Positions 43,206 through 53,329 of a stretch of 64,000 bases of DNA are shown here, piece by piece. The notes below the pieces were generated by a model. It saw only the letters and a list, made by a program, of their open reading frames with translations, ran no database searches and had not been told where the DNA came from. Position numbers and translations under genes: made by a program. This DNA is from Tildeniella torsiva UHER 1998/13D (GTDB taxonomy: Bacteria; Cyanobacteriota; Cyanobacteriia; Phormidesmidales; Phormidesmidaceae), in contig JAHHIH010000017.1 of assembly GCA_019358835.1 (NCBI GenBank), forward strand, positions 1 through 64,000. The letters are read 5' to 3'. How positions within the stretch are numbered: the first letter of the stretch is position 1; each line of letters starts with the position of its first letter.

Positions 43206-43946
43206 ATGAGCAATAACAAACTTGTGAAAAGCGGCGTCAATAGGGTGATGGGGGTCAATGAAGCCACCCGCGACACCACTATTCGCACTAATCTAGAAAA
43301 TCCTCAGTGGGATAAGAAAGCCACGCTGACCTACCTGGGGGCGACGATCGCCCAGATAGCCGCGATGTCAACGCTGCTATGGGCTATGGATGTGGTCTTT
43401 GGATACTTCGACCTGGGTGCGTTAGCTCCTTGGGCAACGACAGCGATCGCCTGCGCGTTTTTTGTCTTTGTGACGCTGCGATCGCGCTTCTTCTCTCTGC
43501 TCGACAACACCCGCAACAGCGGTCGCTACAAGTCGCTCCAGCGTCCCGGCTGGGCACCGCCGCCCCTGGCCTTTCCCATCGTGTGGATGAGTATTGCCGT
43601 GCTGCGGGTGGTCTCGGCCTACCTGGTATGGTCGGCGATGGGGCAGACCTTTTTGAGCTGGCCACTGATTCTCTACGTGGTGCACCTTAGCCTAGGCGAC
43701 ACCTGGAACACAATTTTCACGGTGGAAGGTCGTTTGGGTGCAGCGGTGCCAATGGTAATTCTGGGGCCGTTGCTCTCGGTGGTAGCAGTGACAGTTGGCT
43801 ACTTTCAGGTGGTGCCGCTGGCGGGATGGATTATTTTGCCGTCGCTGGTGTGGCTAGCGATCGCCACTGCCCTATGCATCAGCCTCTGGCGCTTAAATGG
43901 CCAGGAGCCTTTGTATCCAGTGGTATCGGCGCCCCAAGGCTCGTAG
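43206..43946 (+). CDS. TspO/MBR-family tryptophan-rich membrane protein
   Basis: A 246-residue membrane protein: the TspO core is from about residue 100 onwards (RPGWAPPPLAFPIVWMSIAVLRVVSAYLVW, WPLILYVVHLSLGDTWNTIF, and a C-terminal WLAIATALCISLWRLNGQEP). TspO binds tetrapyrroles or porphyrins and takes part in stress responses. Two additional helices at about residues 40-85 make it longer than the usual five-helix form, which has about 160 residues. A hairpin follows at 44032-44069. Confidence 0.82.
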   Translation: MSNNKLVKSGVNRVMGVNEATRDTTIRTNLENPQWDKKATLTYLGATIAQIAAMSTLLWAMDVVFGYFDLGALAPWATTAIACAFFVFVTLRSRFFSLLDNTRNSGRYKSLQRPGWAPPPLAFPIVWMSIAVLRVVSAYLVWSAMGQTFLSWPLILYVVHLSLGDTWNTIFTVEGRLGAAVPMVILGPLLSVVAVTVGYFQVVPLAGWIILPSLVWLAIATALCISLWRLNGQEPLYPVVSAPQGS

Positions 43947-44031
43947 CAAAGCGCCTGATTTTGTGCTTCTGCAACAACCCAAGTAGATGCGATCGCACCG
44001 ATGCCGACTCCTGCTGCGGTATCAAATGGGA

Positions 44032-44069
44032 AATCCTTGAGGACGCAGCATGTCACGCCCTCAAGGATT
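44032..44069. terminator. Hairpin between tspO and the 44107 gene
   Basis: AATCCTTGAGG and its complement CCTCAAGGATT enclose a 16-base loop. It lies between convergent genes, so it may end either transcript, but the loop is long and no T-run follows. Confidence 0.4.
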
Positions 44070-44106
44070 GGCGAAACCAGACGGCGTGCCGCCGATCGCA
44101 GCTAGG

Positions 44107-44967
44107 CTATTCGGCCTCAGCCGTCAGATCGCTCCAGGCTTGCACTACGGTTTGGAGTGCGGGTGGGGCATCGTCGATGGCTAGGTCAATGTAGGTGGTT
44201 TCGTAATACATGGCCGATAGCTGCACCGTGGGGTAATCGGCAAAGGCCGCATCGGTGATGTAGCGCAGGCGGTTGAGGTTGGGGAAGCGCTGGTCTGCTA
44301 AAACCTGCTCAAAGGCTGCTACTTGCCCTGCCGAGAGCTGCCTTTCTGAAACAACTTTGTCGTTCTCTTTCCGCAAAAGTCGCCCGTCGGGTAGAAGCAC
44401 GGTCTCAAACTGGGTGCCCATTAAGCTGCCCGATTCGACCGAGCGAAAGATGTAGGGTTCGGGGTCTGCTTCAGGCTCCGACATCACCGGGGGAATAAAG
44501 TCGGGAATCAAACCGTTGCGGCTAATGGCCGTGGGGTTTTGCACCATGCCCTGGCCATCTTGGCGGGCGTGGTAGACCCAGCTTTGATCGCCATCGGTAA
44601 TGACGAGGCGCAGCCCCGCAATGGCGATCGCAGTGCAGAGCTGGTCGGGCTCATAGATGCCCATGCAGCCATCCCAGGTGGCGGTTTCGGCGGCGGCAAT
44701 GCGCAGGTCGGCAACGGGGCGATCGACCTCGGCGGCAGCGGTTTGCATAATGCGATCGCGCACCTCTGGTGACAGCAGTTCATCTGCTGTCACATCTTCC
44801 CAGTTCTCGGCGATGGGCTCTAGGGCGGGGCGGGGTTCGCTCTGTTCTAGAAACTCGCCGGGTTCTGCGCCAGGGGGCATACAGGCCGCTGCCACGCCTT
44901 GAACGGCGATCGTACCCAGGGCCAGCAGCGCAATTAGAGACTTAGTTTTAAGAGGTAAGGGAGCCAT
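44107..44967 (-). CDS. Exported hypothetical protein
   Basis: A 286-residue protein with a signal peptide (SLIALLALGTIAVQGVAAA) and a Cys at the predicted cleavage point (AAAC), so a lipoprotein is possible. The mature part has a region with AAAETATWDGCMGIYEPDQLCTAIAIAGLRLVI (two more Cys, perhaps a disulfide) and a C-terminal segment that ends VQAWSDLTAEAE. No domain is recognised. Its position does not hint at a partner. Confidence 0.6.
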   Translation of the reverse strand: MAPLPLKTKSLIALLALGTIAVQGVAAACMPPGAEPGEFLEQSEPRPALEPIAENWEDVTADELLSPEVRDRIMQTAAAEVDRPVADLRIAAAETATWDGCMGIYEPDQLCTAIAIAGLRLVITDGDQSWVYHARQDGQGMVQNPTAISRNGLIPDFIPPVMSEPEADPEPYIFRSVESGSLMGTQFETVLLPDGRLLRKENDKVVSERQLSAGQVAAFEQVLADQRFPNLNRLRYITDAAFADYPTVQLSAMYYETTYIDLAIDDAPPALQTVVQAWSDLTAEAE

Positions 44968-45124
44968 AGTCTTAACACTGATTTAGCTTTGCCCCATCAC
45001 CATAGCCAGCTCTCTTTGGCCTCAAGGCGTGGTTACAAAATTGGCTACGGGTTTTCCGCAGCGCGCTAGCCGCTCAACCTGAACCCCCTTGAGCGACCCC
45101 GATTTAGGACAGGTAATCTGCGCC

Positions 45125-46045
45125 CTAGGAGCCATAGCCAAGGTTGTCGGTTAGGCAAAACGGCAAAACGTCTGGGCCGGTGGCCTGCTGTTTTACGCCC
45201 ATGCAGGCCGTATCTGACAACGACTGCTCTAGCTCCACTAGATATACATTGGTAAACAGGCGGGCTATGACCTCACGCCCCTGGGCCGTGACCGCCAAAT
45301 ACCGCAGTGCCGCCTGAATAAACGGATACACCACATACCAATAAAAGTGGGGATAGTTAGCCCGCAAATCGGCTACCGATTCATACCCCAGGGCGGCGTT
45401 AGTGCCGGTTTCCGCAAATTCGCAAAAGAGTGACGAGAGCTTCTTTAAATAGTCTGGATCGCTTAGCTGCCCCAGCAAATCGGCGGCTCGGCACAGCCCC
45501 GGCAGATCGTTGGTGGTTTGATATTTAGCCCCAGGTGGAACCGGGAACCGGGTATGTTCAATACAGTTTACTACGGTGTCAAGATCGATCAGGGGATGTG
45601 CGGCCAAACGATGGCGCACAAACCGCTGCCCTCGGCCCACATGGTAGGGGGTTAAGCTGGCATCCGTTGAACGAGAGGTCAGCGTTACCCAGTTGTCTTC
45701 TTGCCCGGTGACAAAGTGGTTAATAGAGCCATCATCGCCAGGGCAAATACCTCGCACATAGCCGATGTCGTGGCAAAGTAGGGCCACCATAACATTGAGC
45801 CAGTCTTGGGGCGTAAGGTCGTGGTGTTGTAGATAGCGCCCCTCTAAAACTGTCTGCCCTACCAGCATCACTTGCAGCGTGTGGTCAGCATTGTGGTAAG
45901 GGGCATCAGTCCCTTGTAGGTAGGGCATAATCTCATTGGCCACGGCGGCAAAACATTGCCAATAGCCCAGTGCGGTACAGCCGAACATGGCGCTGTAGCT
46001 CTTCCAAAGATGGCCTTCTATCGACTTAAAAAGATTCTGAGACAT
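45125..46045 (-). CDS. Npun_R2479-type HD-domain metalloprotein
   Basis: A 306-residue HD-superfamily protein. The metal His/Asp are in HNADHTLQVM and LLCHDIGYVRG, with later His in GRGQRFVRHRLAAHP and VNCIEHTRFP. It matches the cyanobacterial Npun_R2479 HD group; such proteins are phosphohydrolases whose substrate (possibly a cyclic nucleotide) is not settled. The C-terminal 100 residues (PHFYWYVVYPFIQAALRYLAVT) look membrane-adjacent. It is divergent from the VMAP-N gene. Confidence 0.8.
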   Translation of the reverse strand: MSQNLFKSIEGHLWKSYSAMFGCTALGYWQCFAAVANEIMPYLQGTDAPYHNADHTLQVMLVGQTVLEGRYLQHHDLTPQDWLNVMVALLCHDIGYVRGICPGDDGSINHFVTGQEDNWVTLTSRSTDASLTPYHVGRGQRFVRHRLAAHPLIDLDTVVNCIEHTRFPVPPGAKYQTTNDLPGLCRAADLLGQLSDPDYLKKLSSLFCEFAETGTNAALGYESVADLRANYPHFYWYVVYPFIQAALRYLAVTAQGREVIARLFTNVYLVELEQSLSDTACMGVKQQATGPDVLPFCLTDNLGYGS

Positions 46046-46504
46046 GGTTTCCCTCCGCTAATCTAATGCAATGTTTAACCGAGCCGAAGTGGCACCCTAG
46101 GAAGAGAGAACATAGCCATAGTGTTCCTATTTTGAGCAATTTTATCAACCATAAAAACTCACCTATCCAGCTAAGAGGTATGAGCATGAATTTGCCTTTA
46201 TAGGCTGCTATGAAAACCGCTTGCCTGCTGAAAAACTCTTAAAATCTCACGGTTCCCCTCAATTTCTCAACAGAGGTTTGAGTCCCTGATTAGTTGTGGG
46301 TAAAGCCTAACGAAATCCATAGGATTTGAGTGTGATTTTTGTGACTTTGTAGGCCCGTATTATCACGCTTGAATGTGATCTGGATCAGCTTTTGGCATGG
46401 CTGCCAGGCCTAGACTAATGCATAAATTTCAGTCTCTACAACCCTGTGCTTTGCCATCTCACATGGAGAGAACTCTTTTTAATGCGGCTTAAGAGGTACC
46501 CACA
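46046..46504. other. Divergent intergenic region with CRP-like site
   Basis: About 460 bases without a gene. At 46374-46389 the sequence TGTGATCTGGATCAGC matches the CRP dyad TGTGA-N6-TCACA in the first half fully and the second half in three of five positions. TAGACTAAT near 46412-46420 could be a -10 element for the VMAP-N gene. The remaining region shows no structure. Confidence 0.4.
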
Positions 46505-47116
46505 ATGCGAGATCAGTTAAGTACAATAAACCCCGAAGATGTTACACCTCATGAGGCCCTCACCCTTGTCGATAATGCTCTTTTTAAGGCTGTGGGGCGA
46601 CGCCTTAACGATTTGGAAAGCAGTGTGTTTCTCGGCTCTTGGGAAGGCAAAACCTATGAAGAAATCTATCCCTCTAACCCTGAATATATTGAAAAATCGG
46701 TGGGCTATAAGCTGTGGCAAAAGCTATCGATCGCACTGGGAGAGAAGGTGAGCAAAAAACGCATCCGCAGTGCGGTCATGCGCCACTATCGAGAGCTAGA
46801 ACGAAATCTGGGGCGAAATCTGAGGAGTGCCCCCTGTGCGGCTGAAACTCTGGCTCAAGAGGCAAAGCACGCTGTCATCTGGCAGAGAGAGCCCGCTTTG
46901 GCGGATCAATCGGCGATTCAGGCCTTGAGCGGTTGCCTCGAAGATATGGGCTACCGGGTGCGCTGCGGCGTCAGCAGCCAAGCTCCAGGGGTTGAATCGC
47001 CACATCCCGAATTTTTGCGCGGGCTTGCTGAAACTCAGTGTGACGATGTGCTAGTAATCACGTTTTTAGCTCAGGGCGGCATGACGGACGCAATGACCTT
47101 GTTTAGCCGCGACTGA
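46505..47116 (+). CDS. Stand-alone VMAP-N HTH protein
   Basis: A 203-residue protein whose first 95 residues (LTLVDNALFKAVGRRLNDLESSVFLGSWEGKTYEEIYPSNPEYIEKSVGYKLWQKLSIALGEKV) match the vWA-MoxR-associated protein N-terminal HTH domain. In cyanobacteria this domain is usually the front of a large NB-ARC/WD40 or protease protein; here the C-terminal part is only about 100 residues and unassigned. It may be a truncated adaptor. A six-PAS hybrid kinase follows 353 bp downstream on the same strand. Confidence 0.8.
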   Translation: MRDQLSTINPEDVTPHEALTLVDNALFKAVGRRLNDLESSVFLGSWEGKTYEEIYPSNPEYIEKSVGYKLWQKLSIALGEKVSKKRIRSAVMRHYRELERNLGRNLRSAPCAAETLAQEAKHAVIWQREPALADQSAIQALSGCLEDMGYRVRCGVSSQAPGVESPHPEFLRGLAETQCDDVLVITFLAQGGMTDAMTLFSRD

Positions 47117-47469
47117 GGCAGCGATCGGCGCTTTGGCGATGAAGTTTTTCCCATTGAGGGCAGCGCCAGCAGCGCCTAGGAACGGCGCGGTCAAGGGAGT
47201 AATACTCTAGGTATTTCTTCCCTTAGATATATTCCTGTTGTGCTGGCAGACACTATAAAATCCCCTCAGCAATCTGCGGCTTAGCCTTGCCTTCGAGGCT
47301 TGCGGCTTTTTCTAAAGTTGTGCATGGCTTGACTGTTAGGGTTCAGGGATCGATTCACGTTGCCTAAAGTCTGTGACATTCCATAAATGGGAACCGACTC
47401 AGCACGAGTACTCCTCCGCCCATTGCAGTGCAGAGGAGCAAATTCAAGGTTTGAACTATCAGTCTTGCC
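47117..47469. other. Intergenic region before the hybrid kinase
   Basis: About 350 bases with no supported gene. A weak hairpin (AGCC...GGCT followed by TGCGGCTTTTT near 47283-47313) could end the upstream transcript. No operator-like repeat was seen. Confidence 0.35.
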
Positions 47470-50400
47470 ATGTCATCCCCAGAGCACACAGTTCTATTGG
47501 TCACTAGCTTGCCTGGGCAGGCCAATAGTTATGGGCAGATGCTGCGGGGTGAGACGGCGGTCTGCTATCGGGTCGTTGAAGCAACCGGCGATGGGCAGAT
47601 GGCTAACCAGTACCAGCCTGGCCAGATCAAGGGTGTGCTGATTGACGCTGATGGCTCAGAGGGATGTGGCTTAAACCTGCTCCAGCAGCTGAAACAAACA
47701 TGGGGAAACGCCTGCCCGCCCGTCCTTGTGATGGGTGGGGACGATCTTAAAACGGCGGTGGCGGCTATTAAGGCCGGGGCGGCTGACTATTTGGTAAAAG
47801 ACCACCTCACTCCAGAGGGACTGTGCTTGGCGTTGCGAGACGCGATTTTTGGGGGAAACGCTGCGCGAAGCGCCCCAACACCCAGTGAGCCCCAGACAGC
47901 AGCGGCGATCGCGCCTCCCCAGCCGCCCCCTGTAGTGCTGGCGGATGTAGCGCTGGCGGAGGCTCTGCCCCAAATGGTGTGGATGGCCGATCGCACCGGA
48001 GCCATCCACTACTGGAACCAACGTTGGTATGAGTACACCGGGTTGAGCGCCGCCGAGTCGGTGGGTCTGGCCGGAGCCAGCTACGTTCATTCCCAGGACT
48101 ATTGCCCGACCCTGGTGAAGTGGACTGAAGCCATTACCGCAGGCACCGCCTTTGAAATCGAGCACCGCCTTCGCCGCCACGATGGCGTCTACCGCTGGTT
48201 TATGAACCGGGGCTTACCAACGCGCGATCGCGATGGGCAGATCACCGGCTGGGTGGGCACCGTCGTCGATATCGACGGGCACAAGCAGCTAGAGGAGCGC
48301 TTGCAGCTGGTGGTGCAGGCGGTGAACGGGATGGTGTTTGACGCCAGCGAGGTCAACCTAAGCGGAGACGACTGCGTCTACCGCTCTGAGCAATTGTTCG
48401 ATCTCATTGGAGTGTCTGCCAGCGAGGCCCCGCCCACCTCTCGGTGGTGGGAAGAGCGCATTCACCCTGACGATCGAGCGCGGTTGCGCCACCGCATGGA
48501 GGAACTCTTCGCCAGCGAGAGCCAGCTCTACGAGTCAGACTATCGGGTGCGCCACCAAGACAGTCGCTGGGTCGATGTCTGGGAGCGGGGCTGCCTGGTG
48601 CGCGACGAGCAGGGGCAAGTGATTCGCGTGGTGGGCTCTACGGTTGATATCAGCCAGCAGCAGGCGGCCCTGCGCGATCGCAACAAAGCTGAGCGGCGGC
48701 TGCAAAAGGCCCATATTCAGCTCGAAGCCGCCCTTTCGGCTGGCTCAATCTACACCTGGTGCTGGAATATTTTAGAGAATCGGGTGGTGGCCAACCGCAG
48801 CTTTGCCCAGCTGTTTGGCCTCGACCCCGAGCGCGTTGCCGCCGGAGTGCGCCTGGAGAAATTTATCAACATCATTCATGCCGACGATCAGGCGCGGGTG
48901 GCGGCGGCCATTGACCAGGCGATCGCCAGCGGCGAGAGCTGCGCCACCGAGTTTCGCATCTGCAATCCCCAGGGAGAAGAGCGCTGGGTGATTGCGCGGG
49001 GGCAGGTGGAGTACGACAGCCAGGGCCGAGCCGTGACCTTTCCCGGTGCCCTGGCGGACATTAGCGATCGCAAGCAGGCCGAGCTGCGGCTGCAAGAAAA
49101 CGAAGAGCGCTTTCGCACCCTGGCCGATAACATCTCGCAATTTACCTGGATGACCGACGCCACCGGGTGGATTTTTTGGTACAACCAGCGGTGGTTTGAC
49201 TACACCGGCACCACCTTCGACGCCATGCAGGGCTGGGGCTGGCAGCAGGTTCACCATCCCGACCATGTCGATCGCGTGGTGAGCAAGTTTCGGCGCTGCA
49301 TTGCAACCGGCGAAACCTGGGAAGACACCTTTCCCCTGCGCGGCAAAGACGGCACCTATCGCTGGTTTCTCTCCCGTGCCATTCCGGTGCGCGACGAGCA
49401 GGGTCAGGTGGTGCGCTGGTTTGGCACCAACACCGACATCACCGATCTGCGCCAGACCGAGCAGACGCTGCAACAGACCACAGAGCGCCTCAACATTGCC
49501 CTCAAGAGTGCGCCCATCAGTCTGTTTAACCACGATCTTGACCTGCGCTACACCTGGATTTACAACCCCACCCACGATTTATCTGTAGACCAAGTAATTG
49601 GCCAGCGCGACGAAGATCTCGCGTCGCCCGAGACTGCCGCCCGCCTGACCCACCTCAAGCGCCGGGTAATCGCCACCGGCATTGGCCTGCGCGAAGAAGT
49701 CAAGGTGGTCAGCAATGGCCAGACCGCCTACTACGATCTGACCATCGACCCCATTCACGATGCCCAAAATGCCATCGTCGGCGTCACCTGCGCCGCCGTG
49801 GATATCAGCGAAAGAATCTACATTGCCACCGAACACCAGCAGGCCGAACTGGCCCTTCAGGAAAGCGAAGACTGCCTGCGCATGGCGATCGAGTCGGCCC
49901 GCATAGGCATTTGGGACTGGAACCTGACGACTAACAGTCTCACCTGGGATGCAGGCTGCAAAGCCATCTTTGGTCTGCCGCCCGCCGCCGACAGCAGCGT
50001 TGAGCGGTTTTACGAGGGGCTGCATCCCGACGATCGCGATCGCGTTCAAGCGGTCATCGCAGACTCGCTAACCGTGGCCAGCGGCGGCAGTTACGATGTC
50101 GAATACCGCGTGATTGGCCTGCAAGACCGGGTGGAGCGGTGGGTGAGGGCCAGGGGGCAAGTCTATTTTGACGACGATGGCACCCCCCTGCGCTTTATTG
50201 GCACCGTGCTAGACATTACCCAGAAAAAACAGGCCGAAGCCGTCCGCGAGCAGATGCTGCGCCAAGAGCAGGCCGCCCGCGAGGCCGCTGAGCGAGCCAA
50301 CCGCATTAAAGATGAATTTTTGGCGATTTTATCCCACGAGCTGAGGTCGCCCCTCAACCCAATTTTGGGCTGGGCCAAGCTCCTGCAAACCAAAAAACTC

Positions 50401-51405
50401 GATGCCGAAAAAACCGCCCGCGCCCTGGCCACCATTGAGCGCAATGCCAAGCTGCAAACCCAGCTGATCGACGACCTGTTGGATATCGCCAAGATCCTGC
50501 GCGGCAAGCTCAAGATCGAACCCGCCTCGGTCGATCCGGTGTTTGTGATCGAGTCGGCGATCGAAACGGTTCAGGCCGCCGCCGATGCCAAGGGGATCCG
50601 CATCCAGAGCGATCTGCCCGACATTGGGTTAATCCAGGGCGACGGGGCGCGCATTCAGCAAATCGTCTGGAATCTGCTGACCAACGCCATCAAATTCACC
50701 CCCGAGCAGGGCCAGATTACGATTCAGCTGGCTCAGGTCGGCCACTGGGCTCAGCTCAAGGTCATCGACACCGGCCGAGGCATTTCTCCAGAATTTCTGC
50801 CCCACATTTTTGACTCCTTTCGCCAGGCCGATACCTCGATTACCCGGCAATTCGGCGGCCTGGGGCTAGGGCTGGCGATCGTGCGCTACCTGGCGGAGGC
50901 CCACGGCGGCACCATTGCCGCCGATAGCCCCGGCGAGGGACAGGGAGCCGCCTTTACCGTGAGTTTGCCGCTGCTGAGCGATCGCCCAAACCAGCGGGTA
51001 GCAACGGTTTTGCCCGGCCAGATCGATCTGACTGGCGTGCGGGTGATTGCTGTGGATGACAACCCCGATGGGTTGGCCCTGCTGACTCTGCTGTTAGGCG
51101 AGTACGGGGCCGAGGTGGTGGGCCTTGAGTCTGCCGCTGAAGTGCTCACCACCCTAGACGGCTTCAACCCCCACGTATTGGTCAGCGACATCGGCATGCC
51201 CGAGATGGATGGCTATGCGCTGATTCAGCAGATTCGCGCTCTGCCCCCAGAGCAGGGAGGGCAGGTGCCGGCGATCGCCCTCACTGCCTATGTGCGCGAA
51301 GAAGACGCCCAAAAAGCCATCGACAGCGGCTTTCAGCTGCACCTGGCTAAGCCCATCGAGCCCGACACCATTGCTCGGGCCGTCGCCCGGCTAGCCAAGG
51401 CATAA
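47470..51405 (+). CDS. Six-PAS hybrid histidine kinase
   Basis: A 1311-residue cytosolic kinase. An N-terminal receiver-like domain (residues about 8-130, with a possible phospho-Asp in GVLIDADG and Lys in LVKDHL) is followed by six PAS/PAC units at about 165-280, 285-395, 420-530, 545-660, 680-790 and 800-915. The HisKA domain has H956 in ILSHELRSPLNPI; the ATPase domain follows at about 1050-1160 (NLLTNAIKFTP, DTGRGISPEFLPHIF, GLGLGLAIVRYLAEAHGG). A C-terminal receiver has the Asp at 1240 (VSDIGMPEMDG). PAS motifs EYTGLSAAES and WFDYTGTTFDAM suggest flavin- or heme-free sensing; the signal is unknown. It is convergent with the GH13 gene. Confidence 0.92.
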   Translation: MSSPEHTVLLVTSLPGQANSYGQMLRGETAVCYRVVEATGDGQMANQYQPGQIKGVLIDADGSEGCGLNLLQQLKQTWGNACPPVLVMGGDDLKTAVAAIKAGAADYLVKDHLTPEGLCLALRDAIFGGNAARSAPTPSEPQTAAAIAPPQPPPVVLADVALAEALPQMVWMADRTGAIHYWNQRWYEYTGLSAAESVGLAGASYVHSQDYCPTLVKWTEAITAGTAFEIEHRLRRHDGVYRWFMNRGLPTRDRDGQITGWVGTVVDIDGHKQLEERLQLVVQAVNGMVFDASEVNLSGDDCVYRSEQLFDLIGVSASEAPPTSRWWEERIHPDDRARLRHRMEELFASESQLYESDYRVRHQDSRWVDVWERGCLVRDEQGQVIRVVGSTVDISQQQAALRDRNKAERRLQKAHIQLEAALSAGSIYTWCWNILENRVVANRSFAQLFGLDPERVAAGVRLEKFINIIHADDQARVAAAIDQAIASGESCATEFRICNPQGEERWVIARGQVEYDSQGRAVTFPGALADISDRKQAELRLQENEERFRTLADNISQFTWMTDATGWIFWYNQRWFDYTGTTFDAMQGWGWQQVHHPDHVDRVVSKFRRCIATGETWEDTFPLRGKDGTYRWFLSRAIPVRDEQGQVVRWFGTNTDITDLRQTEQTLQQTTERLNIALKSAPISLFNHDLDLRYTWIYNPTHDLSVDQVIGQRDEDLASPETAARLTHLKRRVIATGIGLREEVKVVSNGQTAYYDLTIDPIHDAQNAIVGVTCAAVDISERIYIATEHQQAELALQESEDCLRMAIESARIGIWDWNLTTNSLTWDAGCKAIFGLPPAADSSVERFYEGLHPDDRDRVQAVIADSLTVASGGSYDVEYRVIGLQDRVERWVRARGQVYFDDDGTPLRFIGTVLDITQKKQAEAVREQMLRQEQAAREAAERANRIKDEFLAILSHELRSPLNPILGWAKLLQTKKLDAEKTARALATIERNAKLQTQLIDDLLDIAKILRGKLKIEPASVDPVFVIESAIETVQAAADAKGIRIQSDLPDIGLIQGDGARIQQIVWNLLTNAIKFTPEQGQITIQLAQVGHWAQLKVIDTGRGISPEFLPHIFDSFRQADTSITRQFGGLGLGLAIVRYLAEAHGGTIAADSPGEGQGAAFTVSLPLLSDRPNQRVATVLPGQIDLTGVRVIAVDDNPDGLALLTLLLGEYGAEVVGLESAAEVLTTLDGFNPHVLVSDIGMPEMDGYALIQQIRALPPEQGGQVPAIALTAYVREEDAQKAIDSGFQLHLAKPIEPDTIARAVARLAKA

Positions 51406-51488
51406 TTTTCTGGAACTGGTGCGATCGGGCCGGATGCCGCGATCGGTTGGGGATGTCCCGCCGAACTTTTAAAGAATATAGACGCTCT

Positions 51489-53135
51489 TTAACCAGCCGG
51501 ATGCCCCACCTGAAACCAGCGGTAGCCATACCCAGGCAGGTGAATGTCGTAGGCAGGCTCTGAGATCACATCCTCCGGCTGGTCTTCGAATAGATCGATC
51601 AGGCATTTGCCCACGTCATCCTTTAGCTTTAGCGTGGCCTTGCAGTCAGATTTGCTGAAGTTGTGTACCGCGATCACCGCCTTGCCTCGCCACTCGCAGC
51701 GGTGGGCAAAAACGCTGTTATGGCCAGTGTCTAATAGTTGCGATTGGCCCCAGCCAAACTCCGGGCATTCCTTACGTAGGCGAATCGCCCGCTCCATCCA
51801 GTTCAGTAGCGAGTTGGGGTCGCGCTGCTGGGTGTTGACGTTGAGCCGCTTGTAACTGTAGTCGCCGGAGGAAACCACCGGCAGCACCACCTGGTCAACG
51901 GGCGCGGTCGAAAATCCGCCATTGGGGGCCTTTGACCACTGCATGGGGGTGCGGGCGGGCTTGCGTTCCTCTAGCGATAGGTCGTCGCCCATGCCGAGCT
52001 CTTCGCCGTAGTTGACTACGGGCGTGCCGGGCAGGGTGAACAGCAGGCTGTAGGTGAGCTTGAGCCGTTGCAAATTGCCGTCGAGCAGCGGCGCAAACCG
52101 ACGACGAATGCCGCGATCGAAGATCCACATGGTGTCGCGATCGGGGGCAAAGGCCGCCGCAATCTCGTCCTGCTCGTCAGCGGAGAGTTTGTCTAGACTC
52201 AGCTCATCGTGGTTGCGCACAAAATTGGCCCACTGCCCGGTGGGCGGCGATGGGGGCAACTCCGTCATGGCCTGGGCTAGGGGAGCCGCTGATTGGCGAG
52301 CGAGGGCCAGCATCAGGTATTGGTTGCCCCAAAAGTTAAACAACATCTGCATGCGATCGCCGTCACCGAAGTATTTCGGCAATTTTTCTAGAGACTCGTT
52401 GGCCTCAGCCAGCAAAATAGCATCGCCCCGCCGCCACGAGAGAAAATCACGTAGTTCGTTGATGTAAATAAAGGGATTCTCAACCTTTTCGAATACGTTA
52501 TCGGCCTGGGTCAGCTCAATTAAGAACGGGGCGGCGTCGATGCGAAATCCAGATACCCCCAGCTCTAGCCAAAAGCCCATCATCTTTTTGATTTCTGTTC
52601 TGACTTCAGGATTGGTAATATTTAAGTCGGCTTGGTGACTATAAAATCTATGGGCATAATAAGCACCCACCTCGGGCTGATAGGTCCAGGTTGACTTTTG
52701 TAAACCCGGAAAAACAATACCTTCATCAATATCTTCGGGTTCTTTCTCGGACCAAAAATAGTAGTCAAAATATTTTGAGTTCTTGTCTTTAATTGCGGCC
52801 TGAAACCAGGGGTGCTGGTCAGAGGTGTGGTTGACTACCAGGTCGATCAGAATGCGAATGCCCCGTTCGCTGGCTTGGCGGGCGAACTCCACAAAATCGC
52901 CCAGCGAACCCAGCCGAGGGTCAACGGTGTAATAATCCATTACGTCGTAGCCGTTGTCTTTGTTGGGCGATGGGTAAAAGGGCATCAGCCAAACGCAGGT
53001 AATGCCGAGGCCAGCAATGTAGTCTAAACGCTGGGTCAGCCCCACGAAATCGCCCACGCCATCCCCGTTGCCATCCATGTAGGTCTCTACATCGAGGCAA
53101 TACAGAACTGCATTTTTGTACCAAAGATCTAACAT
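51489..53135 (-). CDS. GH13 alpha-amylase/trehalose-synthase-like enzyme
   Basis: A 548-residue (beta/alpha)8-barrel glycoside hydrolase. From MLDLWYKNAVLYCLDVETYMDGNGDGVGDF the resemblance is to trehalose synthase N-terminal domains. The catalytic set is GFRIDAAPF (nucleophile Asp), ILLAEANE (acid/base Glu) and FVRNHDEL (Asp), all intact. A C-terminal beta-domain follows. The upstream five codons (MFRFP) are optional. Products cannot be predicted: trehalose, maltose and glucans are candidates. A flavin-dependent oxidoreductase gene precedes it on the same strand, a known neighbour pair. Confidence 0.88.
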   Translation of the reverse strand: MLDLWYKNAVLYCLDVETYMDGNGDGVGDFVGLTQRLDYIAGLGITCVWLMPFYPSPNKDNGYDVMDYYTVDPRLGSLGDFVEFARQASERGIRILIDLVVNHTSDQHPWFQAAIKDKNSKYFDYYFWSEKEPEDIDEGIVFPGLQKSTWTYQPEVGAYYAHRFYSHQADLNITNPEVRTEIKKMMGFWLELGVSGFRIDAAPFLIELTQADNVFEKVENPFIYINELRDFLSWRRGDAILLAEANESLEKLPKYFGDGDRMQMLFNFWGNQYLMLALARQSAAPLAQAMTELPPSPPTGQWANFVRNHDELSLDKLSADEQDEIAAAFAPDRDTMWIFDRGIRRRFAPLLDGNLQRLKLTYSLLFTLPGTPVVNYGEELGMGDDLSLEERKPARTPMQWSKAPNGGFSTAPVDQVVLPVVSSGDYSYKRLNVNTQQRDPNSLLNWMERAIRLRKECPEFGWGQSQLLDTGHNSVFAHRCEWRGKAVIAVHNFSKSDCKATLKLKDDVGKCLIDLFEDQPEDVISEPAYDIHLPGYGYRWFQVGHPAG

Positions 53136-53329
53136 AGGAAACCTAAACAAACCGACATATAGGAAAAGATCGAAGATAGAAGAGTAAAAAATGAAAAGCT
53201 ACTGGCAGGCTTTGGCTTTGAGGTGTCTCAATTCAGATTTCATTAAAGCCTAGTTCTTAGATGTCCTTGGCTTTTGACTAAGGCCCAGAGAATCGTCCAC
53301 TACGCGCAAGATAAATCCTCCCTGTTCAA

